A DNA stretch of 64,000 nucleotides from an uncultured Pelagibacteraceae bacterium (lineage in GTDB: Bacteria; Pseudomonadota; Alphaproteobacteria; Pelagibacterales; Pelagibacteraceae), in NCBI GenBank assembly GCA_902616145.1, contig CACMRM010000002.1, positions 124,001-188,000 on the forward strand, read 5' to 3'. The notes beneath the pieces are model-generated. The model ran no database searches. It had not been told where the DNA came from and saw only the letters and a list, made by a program, of their open reading frames with translations. How positions within the stretch are numbered: position 1 is the first letter of the stretch; the number at the start of each line of letters is the position of its first letter. Shown here piece after piece: positions 48,929 through 57,768 of this stretch. The translations under genes and the position numbers were made by a program.

Positions 48929-49840
48929 TTATTGAAACCTTGCTTTTTTTAAAGCATCAGCGCATATCTTTTGGGCTAATATTGCTTCATCCATTAAGAG
49001 ATTATTTTTACTTTCAATAAATTTTTTTAAACAATTTAAGTACGACTCCCTGTGTCTTACAGAAAAGTCATTATACAATTTCTTTTTGTTAGAAAAGTCG
49101 TCAGAATCTAGTAAAAATTTTTCACCATGGACTCTAATTTTTTCAAAATTTCCTAACCTACACTTTCTACTGAATACGATCTCAACAATTATTCCATTCC
49201 TGAGTTTTAGATTAATTACTGCATCTGAGAAATCTCCTTTATTTAAAAAACTCTCAGAACTAATTGATTTTGAAATTACAATCATTTTCTTAGGTTTCGA
49301 ATTACTCAACCAACAAGCCAAATCAAAAAAATGAAATCCTTTATCAAAAAAAAGACCTCCATTTCTTTTTGACAACTCAATATTATGATTGGCGGATCTA
49401 GATATAATTTGGATATAGTTAATTTTTTTTTTATACACTTTATTTTTTAAAGCAACATACTCTTTTGCATATCTACGATTTAAACCAACACAAAATTTGA
49501 TTTTATGTTTTTTTATTAAGTTTTTAAGTCTGTTAAGGTTTTTATTATTATTTGTAATTGGTTTTTCACAATAGATCATTTTCTTGAACTTTATCAGTTT
49601 TTTTATGTAAAAATTATGTGTTGTTGTAGGTGATGCAATTATAAACAGTTCTATATCTTTTTTTTTTAATATACTATTGAAGTCTCTTGAAGTGTTACAT
49701 TTAAATTTTTTGGATAGTCTTTTGCTAAGATTGTAATTTTTATCAAAAATATAGTTTAACGAAGTCTTTTTTATTTTTAACAAACTTTCACAATGAATTA
49801 TACCAACTTTTGATAATCCTATAACACAGGATTTAATCAT
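48929..49840 (-). CDS. Gfo/Idh/MocA-family oxidoreductase
   Basis: A 303-residue NAD(P)-dependent oxidoreductase. The N-terminal Rossmann segment CVIGLSKVGIIHCESLL and the family EKP motif in IYCEKPITN are visible; GLNRRYAKEYVALKN and FFDKGFHFFDLACWL match the C-terminal domain with its catalytic His. Members act on sugars, inositols and their acids. It is the last gene of an eleven-gene minus-strand run and abuts the next family member with no gap. Substrate unknown. Confidence 0.85.
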   Translation of the reverse strand: MIKSCVIGLSKVGIIHCESLLKIKKTSLNYIFDKNYNLSKRLSKKFKCNTSRDFNSILKKKDIELFIIASPTTTHNFYIKKLIKFKKMIYCEKPITNNNKNLNRLKNLIKKHKIKFCVGLNRRYAKEYVALKNKVYKKKINYIQIISRSANHNIELSKRNGGLFFDKGFHFFDLACWLSNSKPKKMIVISKSISSESFLNKGDFSDAVINLKLRNGIIVEIVFSRKCRLGNFEKIRVHGEKFLLDSDDFSNKKKLYNDFSVRHRESYLNCLKKFIESKNNLLMDEAILAQKICADALKKARFQ

Positions 49841-50971
49841 TTAAAAAGCTACCCATTTTTTCTTGGATGATGACTTTACACATCCATCTATAAATCTTGC
49901 TGTAAGCAAACCTTCATATGCTGTTGGAAAATAAAACTTTTTCTTACTATTTTTTGAATTAATTTTTGATGCAATTTCTCTATATAAATTTGAAAAAGCA
50001 CTCAAATATCCCTCAGGATGCCCGTACTTAATTCTTGAAAAGTTTTTTGAGAAACTACTTTCATTAAAACCTCTTTCTAAAACTCTTGTAGCACCTTTAG
50101 CAGCATTAAATCTTAAATAGTTTGGATCATTCTGCACCCATTCTAAACTTCCCATTGAACCAAATACTCTTATTCGTAATCCATAAACACCACCTTTAGC
50201 AGTAGTTGATGTCCAAAATAAACCCTTAGCTCCATTCTCGTAATTTATGAAAACTTGGGCGTTTGTATCAAATTTAATTTTTTTCGAATATTGCTTAATA
50301 TCTGCAAATAAACTTTTCCCTTTTAGACCAGTGATGTAATTACATAAATGATATGCATGAGATCCTATTTCATTAAGTACGGTAGAAACTCCAGCTATTT
50401 TTTTGTCTAATTTCCATTTAAATATTTTTTTTGCAGAAGCAGGAGTAACTTTTTTACCATTGGACCAGTCCTGAACATATTCAACATTAATATATTCTAT
50501 ATTTCCAAGTTTTTTATCTTCCACCAATTTTTTAGCATGTCTTACCATTGGGTATGCCGAATAATTGTGTGTTAGCCCGTAAACAATCTTTTTATGACTT
50601 TTAATTGTTTTATAAAGTTTTTTAGCTTGAGGTAGAGAACCTGCAAAAGGTTTATCAGATATTACATGAATATTATTTTTAATGAATAATTCCGCTATTT
50701 CTTGATGACTCCCCGGAGGCGTCATAATCGCCACCACATCGATACCATTTTTAATTTTTTTTTCAGAATAGCAAAGATCTTTATAATTTTTATAACACCT
50801 GTTTTTGTTTATTCCCAAACTTGTTCCAAAAGATTGACTGATTTTATAATTTCTTGAAAAAACTCCTGCTACAATTTCATATTTATCATCAAATCTTGAG
50901 GCAATTCTATGTACATGACCAATCCAAGATCCAGGACCACCACCAATTATACCAAGTTTTAGTCTTTTCAT
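49841..50971 (-). CDS. Gfo/Idh/MocA-family oxidoreductase
   Basis: A 376-residue oxidoreductase, longer than its two neighbours. The cofactor motif GIIGGGPGSWIGHVHRIA is at the N-terminus, the EKP region reads SDKPFAGSLPQAKKLY, and VLNEIGSHAYHLCNYITGLK holds the probable catalytic histidine. The sequence GGGPGSWIGHVHR... resembles members annotated as inositol or dihydropyridine-type dehydrogenases in Rhizobiales and marine Alphaproteobacteria. Its start overlaps the next gene's stop by one base. Confidence 0.87.
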   Translation of the reverse strand: MKRLKLGIIGGGPGSWIGHVHRIASRFDDKYEIVAGVFSRNYKISQSFGTSLGINKNRCYKNYKDLCYSEKKIKNGIDVVAIMTPPGSHQEIAELFIKNNIHVISDKPFAGSLPQAKKLYKTIKSHKKIVYGLTHNYSAYPMVRHAKKLVEDKKLGNIEYINVEYVQDWSNGKKVTPASAKKIFKWKLDKKIAGVSTVLNEIGSHAYHLCNYITGLKGKSLFADIKQYSKKIKFDTNAQVFINYENGAKGLFWTSTTAKGGVYGLRIRVFGSMGSLEWVQNDPNYLRFNAAKGATRVLERGFNESSFSKNFSRIKYGHPEGYLSAFSNLYREIASKINSKNSKKKFYFPTAYEGLLTARFIDGCVKSSSKKKWVAF

Positions 50972-52011
50972 TAATTTACTCTAATTTTTTTTCCAGTTTT
51001 AGTACTTCTTAGTATGGCATCAAATATTTTAAGCGATTGCAAGCCATCATTTCCACTTACTTTTGGTATTGCCTTGTTAGATACGACATCACATAAATGA
51101 TCAATTTGATTTATTAAAGTAAATCTACTTAGTCGAATGTTAAAATCCTTATGATAAATTGGTTTCCACCAACTTCTCTCACCCTTATTATACCAATGCT
51201 TTAAGTTAGGAAATTGTATCGAGCCTTTTGTTCCTCCAATAAAATATGCGGATTGATTTGTTATTGGGTAAGCTGGATTTTCTCCAGCTGTAAGCTCATA
51301 ACTATAGGGAGCTACAATTGTATCAGAAACACTTAATGTACATAAAGCACCTGACCTAAAGATAAAATTGACAATTGCAGTATCTTCAACTTCATATTTT
51401 CTAATTTTATTTGAAGTTGTTGCTTGAACATGAGTTATAGGACCTAGTAGGTAACAAATTAGATCAATATCATGTACAAGATTAATGCCTAAGGGACCTC
51501 CTCCTTTTTTAATACGCCATTTTTCATTGTACCAATCTTTATTTTTATATAACCAACACATAACATTAGCAGCAACAATTTTTCCAAGATTACCGCTATC
51601 TATTTGTTTCTTTACTTTAGCAACTATACTGTTGTGTCTTCTATGATAGCCAATAAGTAGATGAGTTTTATTTTTTTTTGAGCTCTGAATAATTTTTTTT
51701 GCTTTTGAGATGTTATCGGAAATAGGTTTTTCTAATAAGACAGGTATTTTTGCATTTAAAAAGCTTATCGTATGTTTTTCGTGAAACTGATTGGGTGTGG
51801 CTACAATTACAGCATCTGGTTTATTATTACTAAGTAATTCAGTCGATGATCTATAGAATGGAACTTTAAACTTTTTAGCATGAATAATTGAATTTTTATT
51901 TACATCAACAATTGAGTGGAGTTTTGCTTTTTTTGAAACACTTAAAGCTTTTAAATGCTGACTACCCATCAAACCAATTCCAACAACTGCAATCTTTATT
52001 TTATTTTTCAC
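50971..52011 (-). CDS. Gfo/Idh/MocA-family oxidoreductase
   Basis: A 346-residue oxidoreductase with GIGLMGSQHLKAL near the N-terminus, LLEKPISDN as the EKP motif, LIGYHRRHNSIVAKV, and GGPLGINLVHDIDLICYLLG with the catalytic Asp/His region. The open frame begins at 52056, but that would overlap the upstream gene by 44 bases. The GTG at 52011 places the Rossmann strand seven residues from the start and lies 1 base after the upstream stop, so I prefer it. It resembles inositol/scyllo-inositol dehydrogenase-type members; substrate not determinable. Confidence 0.86.
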   Translation of the reverse strand: MKNKIKIAVVGIGLMGSQHLKALSVSKKAKLHSIVDVNKNSIIHAKKFKVPFYRSSTELLSNNKPDAVIVATPNQFHEKHTISFLNAKIPVLLEKPISDNISKAKKIIQSSKKNKTHLLIGYHRRHNSIVAKVKKQIDSGNLGKIVAANVMCWLYKNKDWYNEKWRIKKGGGPLGINLVHDIDLICYLLGPITHVQATTSNKIRKYEVEDTAIVNFIFRSGALCTLSVSDTIVAPYSYELTAGENPAYPITNQSAYFIGGTKGSIQFPNLKHWYNKGERSWWKPIYHKDFNIRLSRFTLINQIDHLCDVVSNKAIPKVSGNDGLQSLKIFDAILRSTKTGKKIRVN

Positions 52012-52012
52012 T

Positions 52013-52417
52013 TTAATATTTAAAATTAAATTTATAATTATTTTGTTGATAACCACTTTTCATGACTTTAAGATAATACTTTGCGGGTTTTAAGATAGGG
52101 GTCTTTCGTTTCATAAAATAATACATTACTTTTTTTCTATTTTTATTAAAAAATTTTTTTATATATAACTTAGGAAAGTCTTCGTATCTATCTAATTTTT
52201 TTTCGGTTGCTTTATCTATTTCATAGATTATGCCTTTTACACTTGAACCCTTTTTTCTTTGTAAATCTGGTACTCTATATTTTGATCTAAAAACTAATTC
52301 AAATCCTTTCAAAATATGCTTGCTTAGATACTTAGCGTTTTTATATTTTTTTAAAAAAATTTTTTTATTAAGATTTGTACCATAAGCAAAGTACAAAAGT
52401 TTCTTAGTATCAATCAT
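52013..52417 (-). CDS. Gamma-glutamylcyclotransferase-like protein
   Basis: A 134-residue GGCT/AIG2-fold protein. The substrate-binding loop YFAYGTNLN is at 9-17, and the likely catalytic Glu79 lies in LDRYEDFP. Family members release 5-oxoproline from gamma-glutamyl amines or amino acids, or act on other gamma-linked amides. The first ATG of the frame lies at 52462, inside the upstream gene; the ATG at 52417 overlaps the upstream stop by one base (TAATG) and is preferred. Its place among sugar and CoA enzymes is unexplained. Confidence 0.75.
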   Translation of the reverse strand: MIDTKKLLYFAYGTNLNKKIFLKKYKNAKYLSKHILKGFELVFRSKYRVPDLQRKKGSSVKGIIYEIDKATEKKLDRYEDFPKLYIKKFFNKNRKKVMYYFMKRKTPILKPAKYYLKVMKSGYQQNNYKFNFKY

Positions 52418-53067
52418 TAAAAAATTTTGTTCGAGATTTGAATTTGGTCTGGATGAATACAAGCTTTACCACTAAAACCTAATTTTTTTACTAAATTACA
52501 TGATTTTTCAAATCCATTTAAATCTTTAAAATTTAAATAAGAGGTATCTATTGGGTTCTTTATATTTTTAGATTTATTTACTATATTTTTTCTAAACTCT
52601 AATATTTCTTTTTCATCTTCTGAAATTTTAAGATTTATTGATTTAGCTAAATCATGAGAGCCAAAAGATACAATTCGAACTCTTTCTGAAAAAGAGCAAA
52701 TTTCCTCAAGATTAGCTAGACCGTCTATACTTTCTAAAATTGGGATTACATCAGTTTTCAATTTCTCAGTTTTTTTTAATAATGCATCTATCTCAATTAA
52801 TTGTTTTTTTGTTTCAGTAAACGGAAGGAATATTCCAGGAAATTTTTCTGATGTTACAAATTCTAAATCAGAATTCTTATTTATCCTTATATATGTTTGA
52901 TCTTTTTTAACATTACATTCCTTTATTATTTTTTTAGCTTGATCTTTCTGATCTTCAGGAACAGTTGACTCTAAGTCAAGAACAATTAAATCTGCGTTTA
53001 ATGTATAAGCCTTTTTAATTTTTTTTTCTTCATGTCCTGGAACGAATAAAACAGATCTATATTTCAT
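52417..53067 (-). CDS. HpcH/HpaI/CitE-family lyase, short
   Basis: A 216-residue TIM-barrel protein of the CitE-like group, which splits or forms C-C bonds in (S)-citramalyl-, malyl- or related CoA thioesters. RSVLFVPGHEEKKIKKAY, ADLIVLDLESTVPEDQK, ILESIDGLANLEEI and GFSGKACIHPDQI are typical. The usual GAEDLA active-site segment reads GSHDLAKSI. It is shorter than most CitE-like proteins (about 270-300), the C-terminal lid being absent after the IHPDQI motif. It overlaps the enolase-superfamily gene by 11 bases. Confidence 0.8.
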   Translation of the reverse strand: MKYRSVLFVPGHEEKKIKKAYTLNADLIVLDLESTVPEDQKDQAKKIIKECNVKKDQTYIRINKNSDLEFVTSEKFPGIFLPFTETKKQLIEIDALLKKTEKLKTDVIPILESIDGLANLEEICSFSERVRIVSFGSHDLAKSINLKISEDEKEILEFRKNIVNKSKNIKNPIDTSYLNFKDLNGFEKSCNLVKKLGFSGKACIHPDQIQISNKIF

Positions 53068-54145
53068 ATTTACTTAATTTATTATAATCTAAATCAATAC
53101 CAAGACCTGGTCCTGAAGGTAATTTATACTTTCCATTTATTGCTCTTTTAAAATTAGGGTAAAATTCTTGATCGATATCTAAATAGAATCTCTCAATATA
53201 CGTATCTTTTTCCATTAACGCAGCTAATTGAAGTGTAGCTAAAAAACCTGGTCCAAAATAAGCTGTATGAGGCATTACAGATATATTATTTTTTTCCGCA
53301 TGCTGAATAATTTTGAACATCTCGTAAACACCACCAACTTTTATTACTGACGGTTGAACAAAGGTAACTGCTTTTTGTTTTATCATTGATTTGAATTCAA
53401 ATTCTGTACACGCATTCTCTCCACAGGCTATAGGTATCCCAAGTTCTTCATTTAATTTTGCAAGAGTTTCATAATCTTCTGGTGGATAAATAGGTTCTTC
53501 TAACCAAGTAAGTTTCATACTTTTTAAAAAATCTTTTTTGGACAGCGTTTCTTTATAAGTCCAAGGACAATTAGTGTCTAACATTAAAGGAAGATTGCCT
53601 GTTCCTCTTCTTCCAGCTTCAATGCAATCATTTTCTATTTCATGAAGTTTTATAGCTTGGTAACCATCGTCTAATGATTGCTTACATTTTTGCTCTATAA
53701 TTTTTGGATCTCCATATCTAAAAAGACTTGAATACGCTTTAAATAGATCTTTATTTTTTTTTCCTAACAATTCATGAATTGGCTTATTTTTTTCTTTGCC
53801 TAAAGCATCCCATAATGCAATTTCAACACCAGATATTGCAAACATTGTTATTCCGTATCTACCAAATAAGTGCAAAGATTTTTGAAGAGTTAAAAGAAGT
53901 TCCGGTATATTACTCATATCTTTTCCAACGAGTAAAGGAGCCACCATTTCTTCAATTGCTATTTTTACTGCTTTCCAACTAGTATAACCAAAGGCTTCAC
54001 CCCAACCAGTGATACCTTTATCTGTTTCAATTTTTACTAAGTTAAATTCTAAACTTTTCCATTCTTTTCCATGAAAAATTACCTTTTTTCCTCCATGGCT
54101 AAACGGCATACTCAAAGTGATTGCTTTGATTGATTTAATTTTCAT
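53057..54145 (-). CDS. Mandelate racemase/muconate lactonizing enzyme family (enolase superfamily)
   Basis: A 362-residue enolase-superfamily enzyme. Metal ligands are Asp190 (MLDTNCPW), Glu216 (LEEPIYPPED) and Glu243 (CGENACTEF). The base region reads IKLHE: Lys166 and His168 instead of the common KxK. His293 in MPHTAYFGPG corresponds to the catalytic His of the mandelate racemase group, but the partner Asp is replaced by Ser266 in QPSVIKVGG. Members dehydrate acid sugars or racemise/cycloisomerise carboxylates. Its substrate is probably a carboxylic acid imported by the adjacent Liv-type transporter, which is inference. Confidence 0.85.
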   Translation of the reverse strand: MKIKSIKAITLSMPFSHGGKKVIFHGKEWKSLEFNLVKIETDKGITGWGEAFGYTSWKAVKIAIEEMVAPLLVGKDMSNIPELLLTLQKSLHLFGRYGITMFAISGVEIALWDALGKEKNKPIHELLGKKNKDLFKAYSSLFRYGDPKIIEQKCKQSLDDGYQAIKLHEIENDCIEAGRRGTGNLPLMLDTNCPWTYKETLSKKDFLKSMKLTWLEEPIYPPEDYETLAKLNEELGIPIACGENACTEFEFKSMIKQKAVTFVQPSVIKVGGVYEMFKIIQHAEKNNISVMPHTAYFGPGFLATLQLAALMEKDTYIERFYLDIDQEFYPNFKRAINGKYKLPSGPGLGIDLDYNKLSKYEI

Positions 54146-54915
54146 TATCTAAATTTTTTGAAATTTGGCTTTCTTTTTTCTAGAAAGGCCTTTGCGCCTT
54201 CTGCCTGTTCTCCAGTTTTAAAATAATCAGGAGCAACTTCTCCGACCATACCTTTTTGGGTAATTTTTAAAATTTCTTCAAATTGTTTTCTAAAACTGGC
54301 CTTTAATATCTTTAAACAAGTTGGTGCAGCTTTTAAAATTTCATCGCCATACTTTTTAACTTCCTCATCTAATTTATCTTTCTTCACTACTGAATTTACC
54401 AAACCCCAATTCATCATCTCTTTTGCTGAGTATCTTTTGCAAGTCATCCACATTTCTCTTGCACGTTTGTGTCCTAAAATATTTGCAGAGTGGGCAACTA
54501 TAGCTCCTCCGGCTGGAGAACCAACTCTGGGGCCATTTTGACCAAATGTAGAATTCTCACTTGCAATAGTTAAATCACAAAAGTAAGCCATATGATTTCC
54601 ACCACCAATCGCGTATCCATCAACTTTAGCTATGATTGGTTTACTACATTTTGTTAAGTGAATATGAAATTCGTATTCATGATCTTGAAATTCTTTAGAA
54701 CTTTCCCAATTCATATCTCCACCAGAGCAAAAGGCTCTATCTCCAGCACCTGATAAAACTATTACTCCAACTTCTTTATCTTTTTCTGCAGCATCAAGAG
54801 CTGTCTTGAGTTCTTGAAGAGTTACTGGTGTAAAAGCATTTAACACTTTAGGTCTATTTATAGTGACATGAGCGTAGTCACCTTTGACTTCATATAATAT
54901 ATCTTTAAATTGCAT
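54145..54915 (-). CDS. Crotonase-fold enzyme resembling BadI/MenB
   Basis: A 256-residue crotonase. Its N-terminus (MQFKDILYEVKGDYAHVTINRP) and the GDRAFCSGGD (58-67), GYAIGGGNHMAYFCDLTIAS (100-119) and KRAREMWMTCKRYSAKE blocks resemble 2-ketocyclohexanecarboxyl-CoA hydrolase (BadI) and naphthoyl-CoA synthase (MenB) more than ordinary enoyl-CoA hydratases. The oxyanion-hole segments are intact. However, the GSFD/GSVD loop that carries the catalytic Asp in those enzymes reads GSPAGG, with Ala135 at the Asp position. It overlaps the acyl-CoA synthetase gene by 11 bases, so the two probably act in one CoA-thioester pathway. Confidence 0.85.
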   Translation of the reverse strand: MQFKDILYEVKGDYAHVTINRPKVLNAFTPVTLQELKTALDAAEKDKEVGVIVLSGAGDRAFCSGGDMNWESSKEFQDHEYEFHIHLTKCSKPIIAKVDGYAIGGGNHMAYFCDLTIASENSTFGQNGPRVGSPAGGAIVAHSANILGHKRAREMWMTCKRYSAKEMMNWGLVNSVVKKDKLDEEVKKYGDEILKAAPTCLKILKASFRKQFEEILKITQKGMVGEVAPDYFKTGEQAEGAKAFLEKRKPNFKKFR

Positions 54916-56818
54916 GTGATCTAATCTCCTCTACAGACTCTGGATTTAATAGCGTTGATAAATCACCTGGGTCTTGGTTTGCTAAACATGATTTTATAAC
55001 TCTTCTCATTATTTTCATATTTCTTGTTTTAGGTAAATCTTTTACAAAAATTACCTTATCAGGCTTAAATGATTTCCCTAAATCTTTTATAACTAAATCT
55101 TCAAAAAAACTTTCTTTTTGATCATTATTTTCTGCAGGAACGATAGATAAAATAATTTTTGACCCTTTATTTGCGTCAGGTATTCCAACAGCAGCAACCT
55201 CTTTTGCTTTTCCACTTTTTACTATTACACTCTCAAGCTCAGAAGGACCTATTCTTTTACCTGATACTTTAATGGTATCATCAGATCTCCCATGTAAATA
55301 CCAATGACCATCAGAATCTCTACTTGCAAGATCACCATGAACCCAATAATCTTTAATTACACTCCAATAATTATCGATGTAACGCTTATCATCGTTCCAT
55401 AAGCTCTTAGTTAATCCGATTGATGATTTTCTCATGACTAATTCACCCATCTCATTTGTAGAAACTTTTTGTCCGTCTAAATTTAAGATATCTGCGCTCA
55501 TTCCGGGAATGGGAGCATTAAAAGATCCGACCTTAAAGGGACGATGTAAACAACAATGCAAAATAGAACCAGAAACTTCAGTACCACCAGCTGAGTTCAT
55601 AATAGGAACTTTAGATTTCCCTATGACTTGAAATAACCATTTCCAAGGTTTTTCTGTCCAAGGTTCTCCACCAGTACAAATCATTCTTAATGAGTTCAAA
55701 TCTAAATCTTTAAAAAGTTTTTCATCTTTAATCATTTGCGCTCTGATGAGAGCAGGGGAAAGCTCTGTCCAGGAAACCTTGTATTTTTCAATAAGTTTCC
55801 AAAAACGCACTTCATCAGGAAAATCAGGAACTCCCTCAGCGATTACCATTTGTGCTCCATGTGAAGAAGCTATTGTTGCAGATTTAGAACCCACCATCCA
55901 TCCCATATCAGCCATACACAAATGAATATCAGTTTGTTTAAAGTCTGCTAAAACTCCTTCGTCAAATGACATCTTAGCAACTAAACCAATGTGAGTATAA
56001 ACACATCCTTTGGGTTTTCCGGTTGTACCTGATGTAAAGTGGATAATAGCAGGATGCTCAGCATCGGTTTCCTCTGTTTTTAAATTATCAGAAACATTTT
56101 GAAAATTTTCCCAATTAAAGATTTTCTTTCCTTTCTCTTTTCCTAATAAAAAAATTTTTTCTAAAGAAATGACTTGATCTAATTCATTTTTAATTTGATC
56201 AAACATTCTTATTTCTTTTGCTTTTCTAAATGTTTTTTCAACAGTAAAAATTCCTTTAGCTTTTGCTATATTAAGTCTCTCAATAACTGCCTTTGATCCA
56301 TATCCAGAGAATAAAGGTAGCACTACACACCCAATTTTTAAAATAGCAAAGTAAGCAATGTAAGTTTCTATAAATTGAGGCATGTAAAGTGCGATTACAT
56401 CACCTTTTTTAAAGCCATTTATTTTTAAAGTATTTCCAACCTTTGAGATTTGCTTATCAAATTCTTTATAAGTAATTGAGCTTTCTTTCCCGTCTTCTCT
56501 TTCAGCAAAAATGAAAGTGTTGTTAAAAAATTCCTTATCTTTATGACGATCTATACAATTTAAAACTATATTAGTTTTACCTCCGATACACCACCTTGTC
56601 CAAGGAGTCCCTTTTGATTCATCTAATATTTTTGAGTAAGGTTTATAAAATTTTAAATCCGAAAATTTGATTACATTGTCCCATAACCATCCAGGATCAG
56701 AAAAACTTTTTTTCTCAAGCTCATCATAATTTTTTAATTTGCAATGTTGTATAAACTTAGTTAGTTTTGAATTTCTAATCTGCTCTTTTGATGGTTGCCA
56801 AATAATTTCTTTAGACAC
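54905..56818 (-). CDS. Acyl-CoA synthetase (AMP-forming), acetoacetyl-/acetyl-CoA synthetase type
   Basis: A 637-residue ANL-superfamily ligase that activates a carboxylic acid to its CoA thioester via an acyl-adenylate. The phosphate loop HFTSGTTGKPKG is at 260-271, GTEVSG follows, and the A8/A10 regions YLHGRSDDTIKVSGKRIGPSELES and TRNMKIMRR with catalytic Lys602 are intact. The N-terminal DPGWLWDNVIKFSDLKFYKPYSKILD...TPWTRWCIGGKTNIVLNCIDRH domain is like acetyl-CoA and acetoacetyl-CoA synthetases. Next to a BadI/MenB-like gene it probably starts catabolism of the imported acid. Confidence 0.9.
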   Translation of the reverse strand: MSKEIIWQPSKEQIRNSKLTKFIQHCKLKNYDELEKKSFSDPGWLWDNVIKFSDLKFYKPYSKILDESKGTPWTRWCIGGKTNIVLNCIDRHKDKEFFNNTFIFAEREDGKESSITYKEFDKQISKVGNTLKINGFKKGDVIALYMPQFIETYIAYFAILKIGCVVLPLFSGYGSKAVIERLNIAKAKGIFTVEKTFRKAKEIRMFDQIKNELDQVISLEKIFLLGKEKGKKIFNWENFQNVSDNLKTEETDAEHPAIIHFTSGTTGKPKGCVYTHIGLVAKMSFDEGVLADFKQTDIHLCMADMGWMVGSKSATIASSHGAQMVIAEGVPDFPDEVRFWKLIEKYKVSWTELSPALIRAQMIKDEKLFKDLDLNSLRMICTGGEPWTEKPWKWLFQVIGKSKVPIMNSAGGTEVSGSILHCCLHRPFKVGSFNAPIPGMSADILNLDGQKVSTNEMGELVMRKSSIGLTKSLWNDDKRYIDNYWSVIKDYWVHGDLASRDSDGHWYLHGRSDDTIKVSGKRIGPSELESVIVKSGKAKEVAAVGIPDANKGSKIILSIVPAENNDQKESFFEDLVIKDLGKSFKPDKVIFVKDLPKTRNMKIMRRVIKSCLANQDPGDLSTLLNPESVEEIRSHAI

Positions 56819-56823
56819 AAGTC

Positions 56824-57768
56824 TTATACGTACATACCCTCTTTAATCTTAATAATATTATACATGAGGTCATTTAAAGGTGTTTTAATCCCATGTTTTT
56901 TTCCAATTTTAGAAACAGCTCCACTTATGAAATCAATTTCTGTTTTTCTATGCTTTACCACGTCAAATGCCATAGATGATTTATTAGTTTGTCTTGAGTC
57001 TACTATTCTATTGAACATTTCTAAACAATCACTTTCACTTACATCAACTCCATCGGCTTTTGCTACTTCTCTAGTTTCAAGGATTATATCCTTACCTAAT
57101 TTTCGAGACATGGTCTGATTTTTATTAGAAATGTATAAATCTGTATGATGTAAATCAAATATTGCAGATAACGGACCAATTGCTGTTAAAGCAAATAATT
57201 TCATCCATTTTCTTCTTTTGATATTTTCTTCTGCAATTGTTTCTAAGCCATGTGCAGTAAAAGTTTCAGCTAAATCTTTAACCCTTTCACTTGAACCACC
57301 TTCGTATTCACCAATCCATGATGGCAAACTTGCGTGGTTTTGAATTATTCCAGGACCTTGAATACTAGAAGCTTGTGTTGTGGAACCACCTAAAACTTTT
57401 TCTTTACCAGCTATTTTTTGCATGATTTCTTCATGCCCAATACCATTTTGAAATGACATAAGCACTGTATTATCTCCGATAATATTTTTTGAATTGGATA
57501 AAGCTTGTTCTAAAGCTGTAGCTTTACACATAATAATTATTGCATCGACTGGCTTTAAAGTTTTTGGATCAGTTGTAGCATTGATTTTTACTGTTCTATC
57601 TCCGCCATGACCCATCATTTTTAAACCTTTACTGTTAATTTCGTCTACATGTTTTTTCCAAACATCAATAAGATGAACCTCTAAACCTTTTTCAGCTAAC
57701 AACCCGCCGAAAAGACAGCCCATAGCACCAGCACCTAATACTGCAACTTTTGTATCTTTCTTTATCAT
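56824..57768 (-). CDS. 2-dehydropantoate 2-reductase (PanE/ApbA) family protein
   Basis: A 314-residue NADP-dependent reductase. The cofactor motif GAGAMGCLFGGLLAEKG starts at about residue 11; IIIMCKATALEQAL, MSFQNGIGHEE and GSTTQASSIQGPGIIQNHA are typical of the ketopantoate reductase family. It may act in pantothenate synthesis, but its position in a catabolic operon between a CoA ligase and livH suggests reduction of another 2-oxo acid. Five bases separate it from the synthetase gene; it overlaps livH by one base. Confidence 0.82.
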   Translation of the reverse strand: MIKKDTKVAVLGAGAMGCLFGGLLAEKGLEVHLIDVWKKHVDEINSKGLKMMGHGGDRTVKINATTDPKTLKPVDAIIIMCKATALEQALSNSKNIIGDNTVLMSFQNGIGHEEIMQKIAGKEKVLGGSTTQASSIQGPGIIQNHASLPSWIGEYEGGSSERVKDLAETFTAHGLETIAEENIKRRKWMKLFALTAIGPLSAIFDLHHTDLYISNKNQTMSRKLGKDIILETREVAKADGVDVSESDCLEMFNRIVDSRQTNKSSMAFDVVKHRKTEIDFISGAVSKIGKKHGIKTPLNDLMYNIIKIKEGMYV

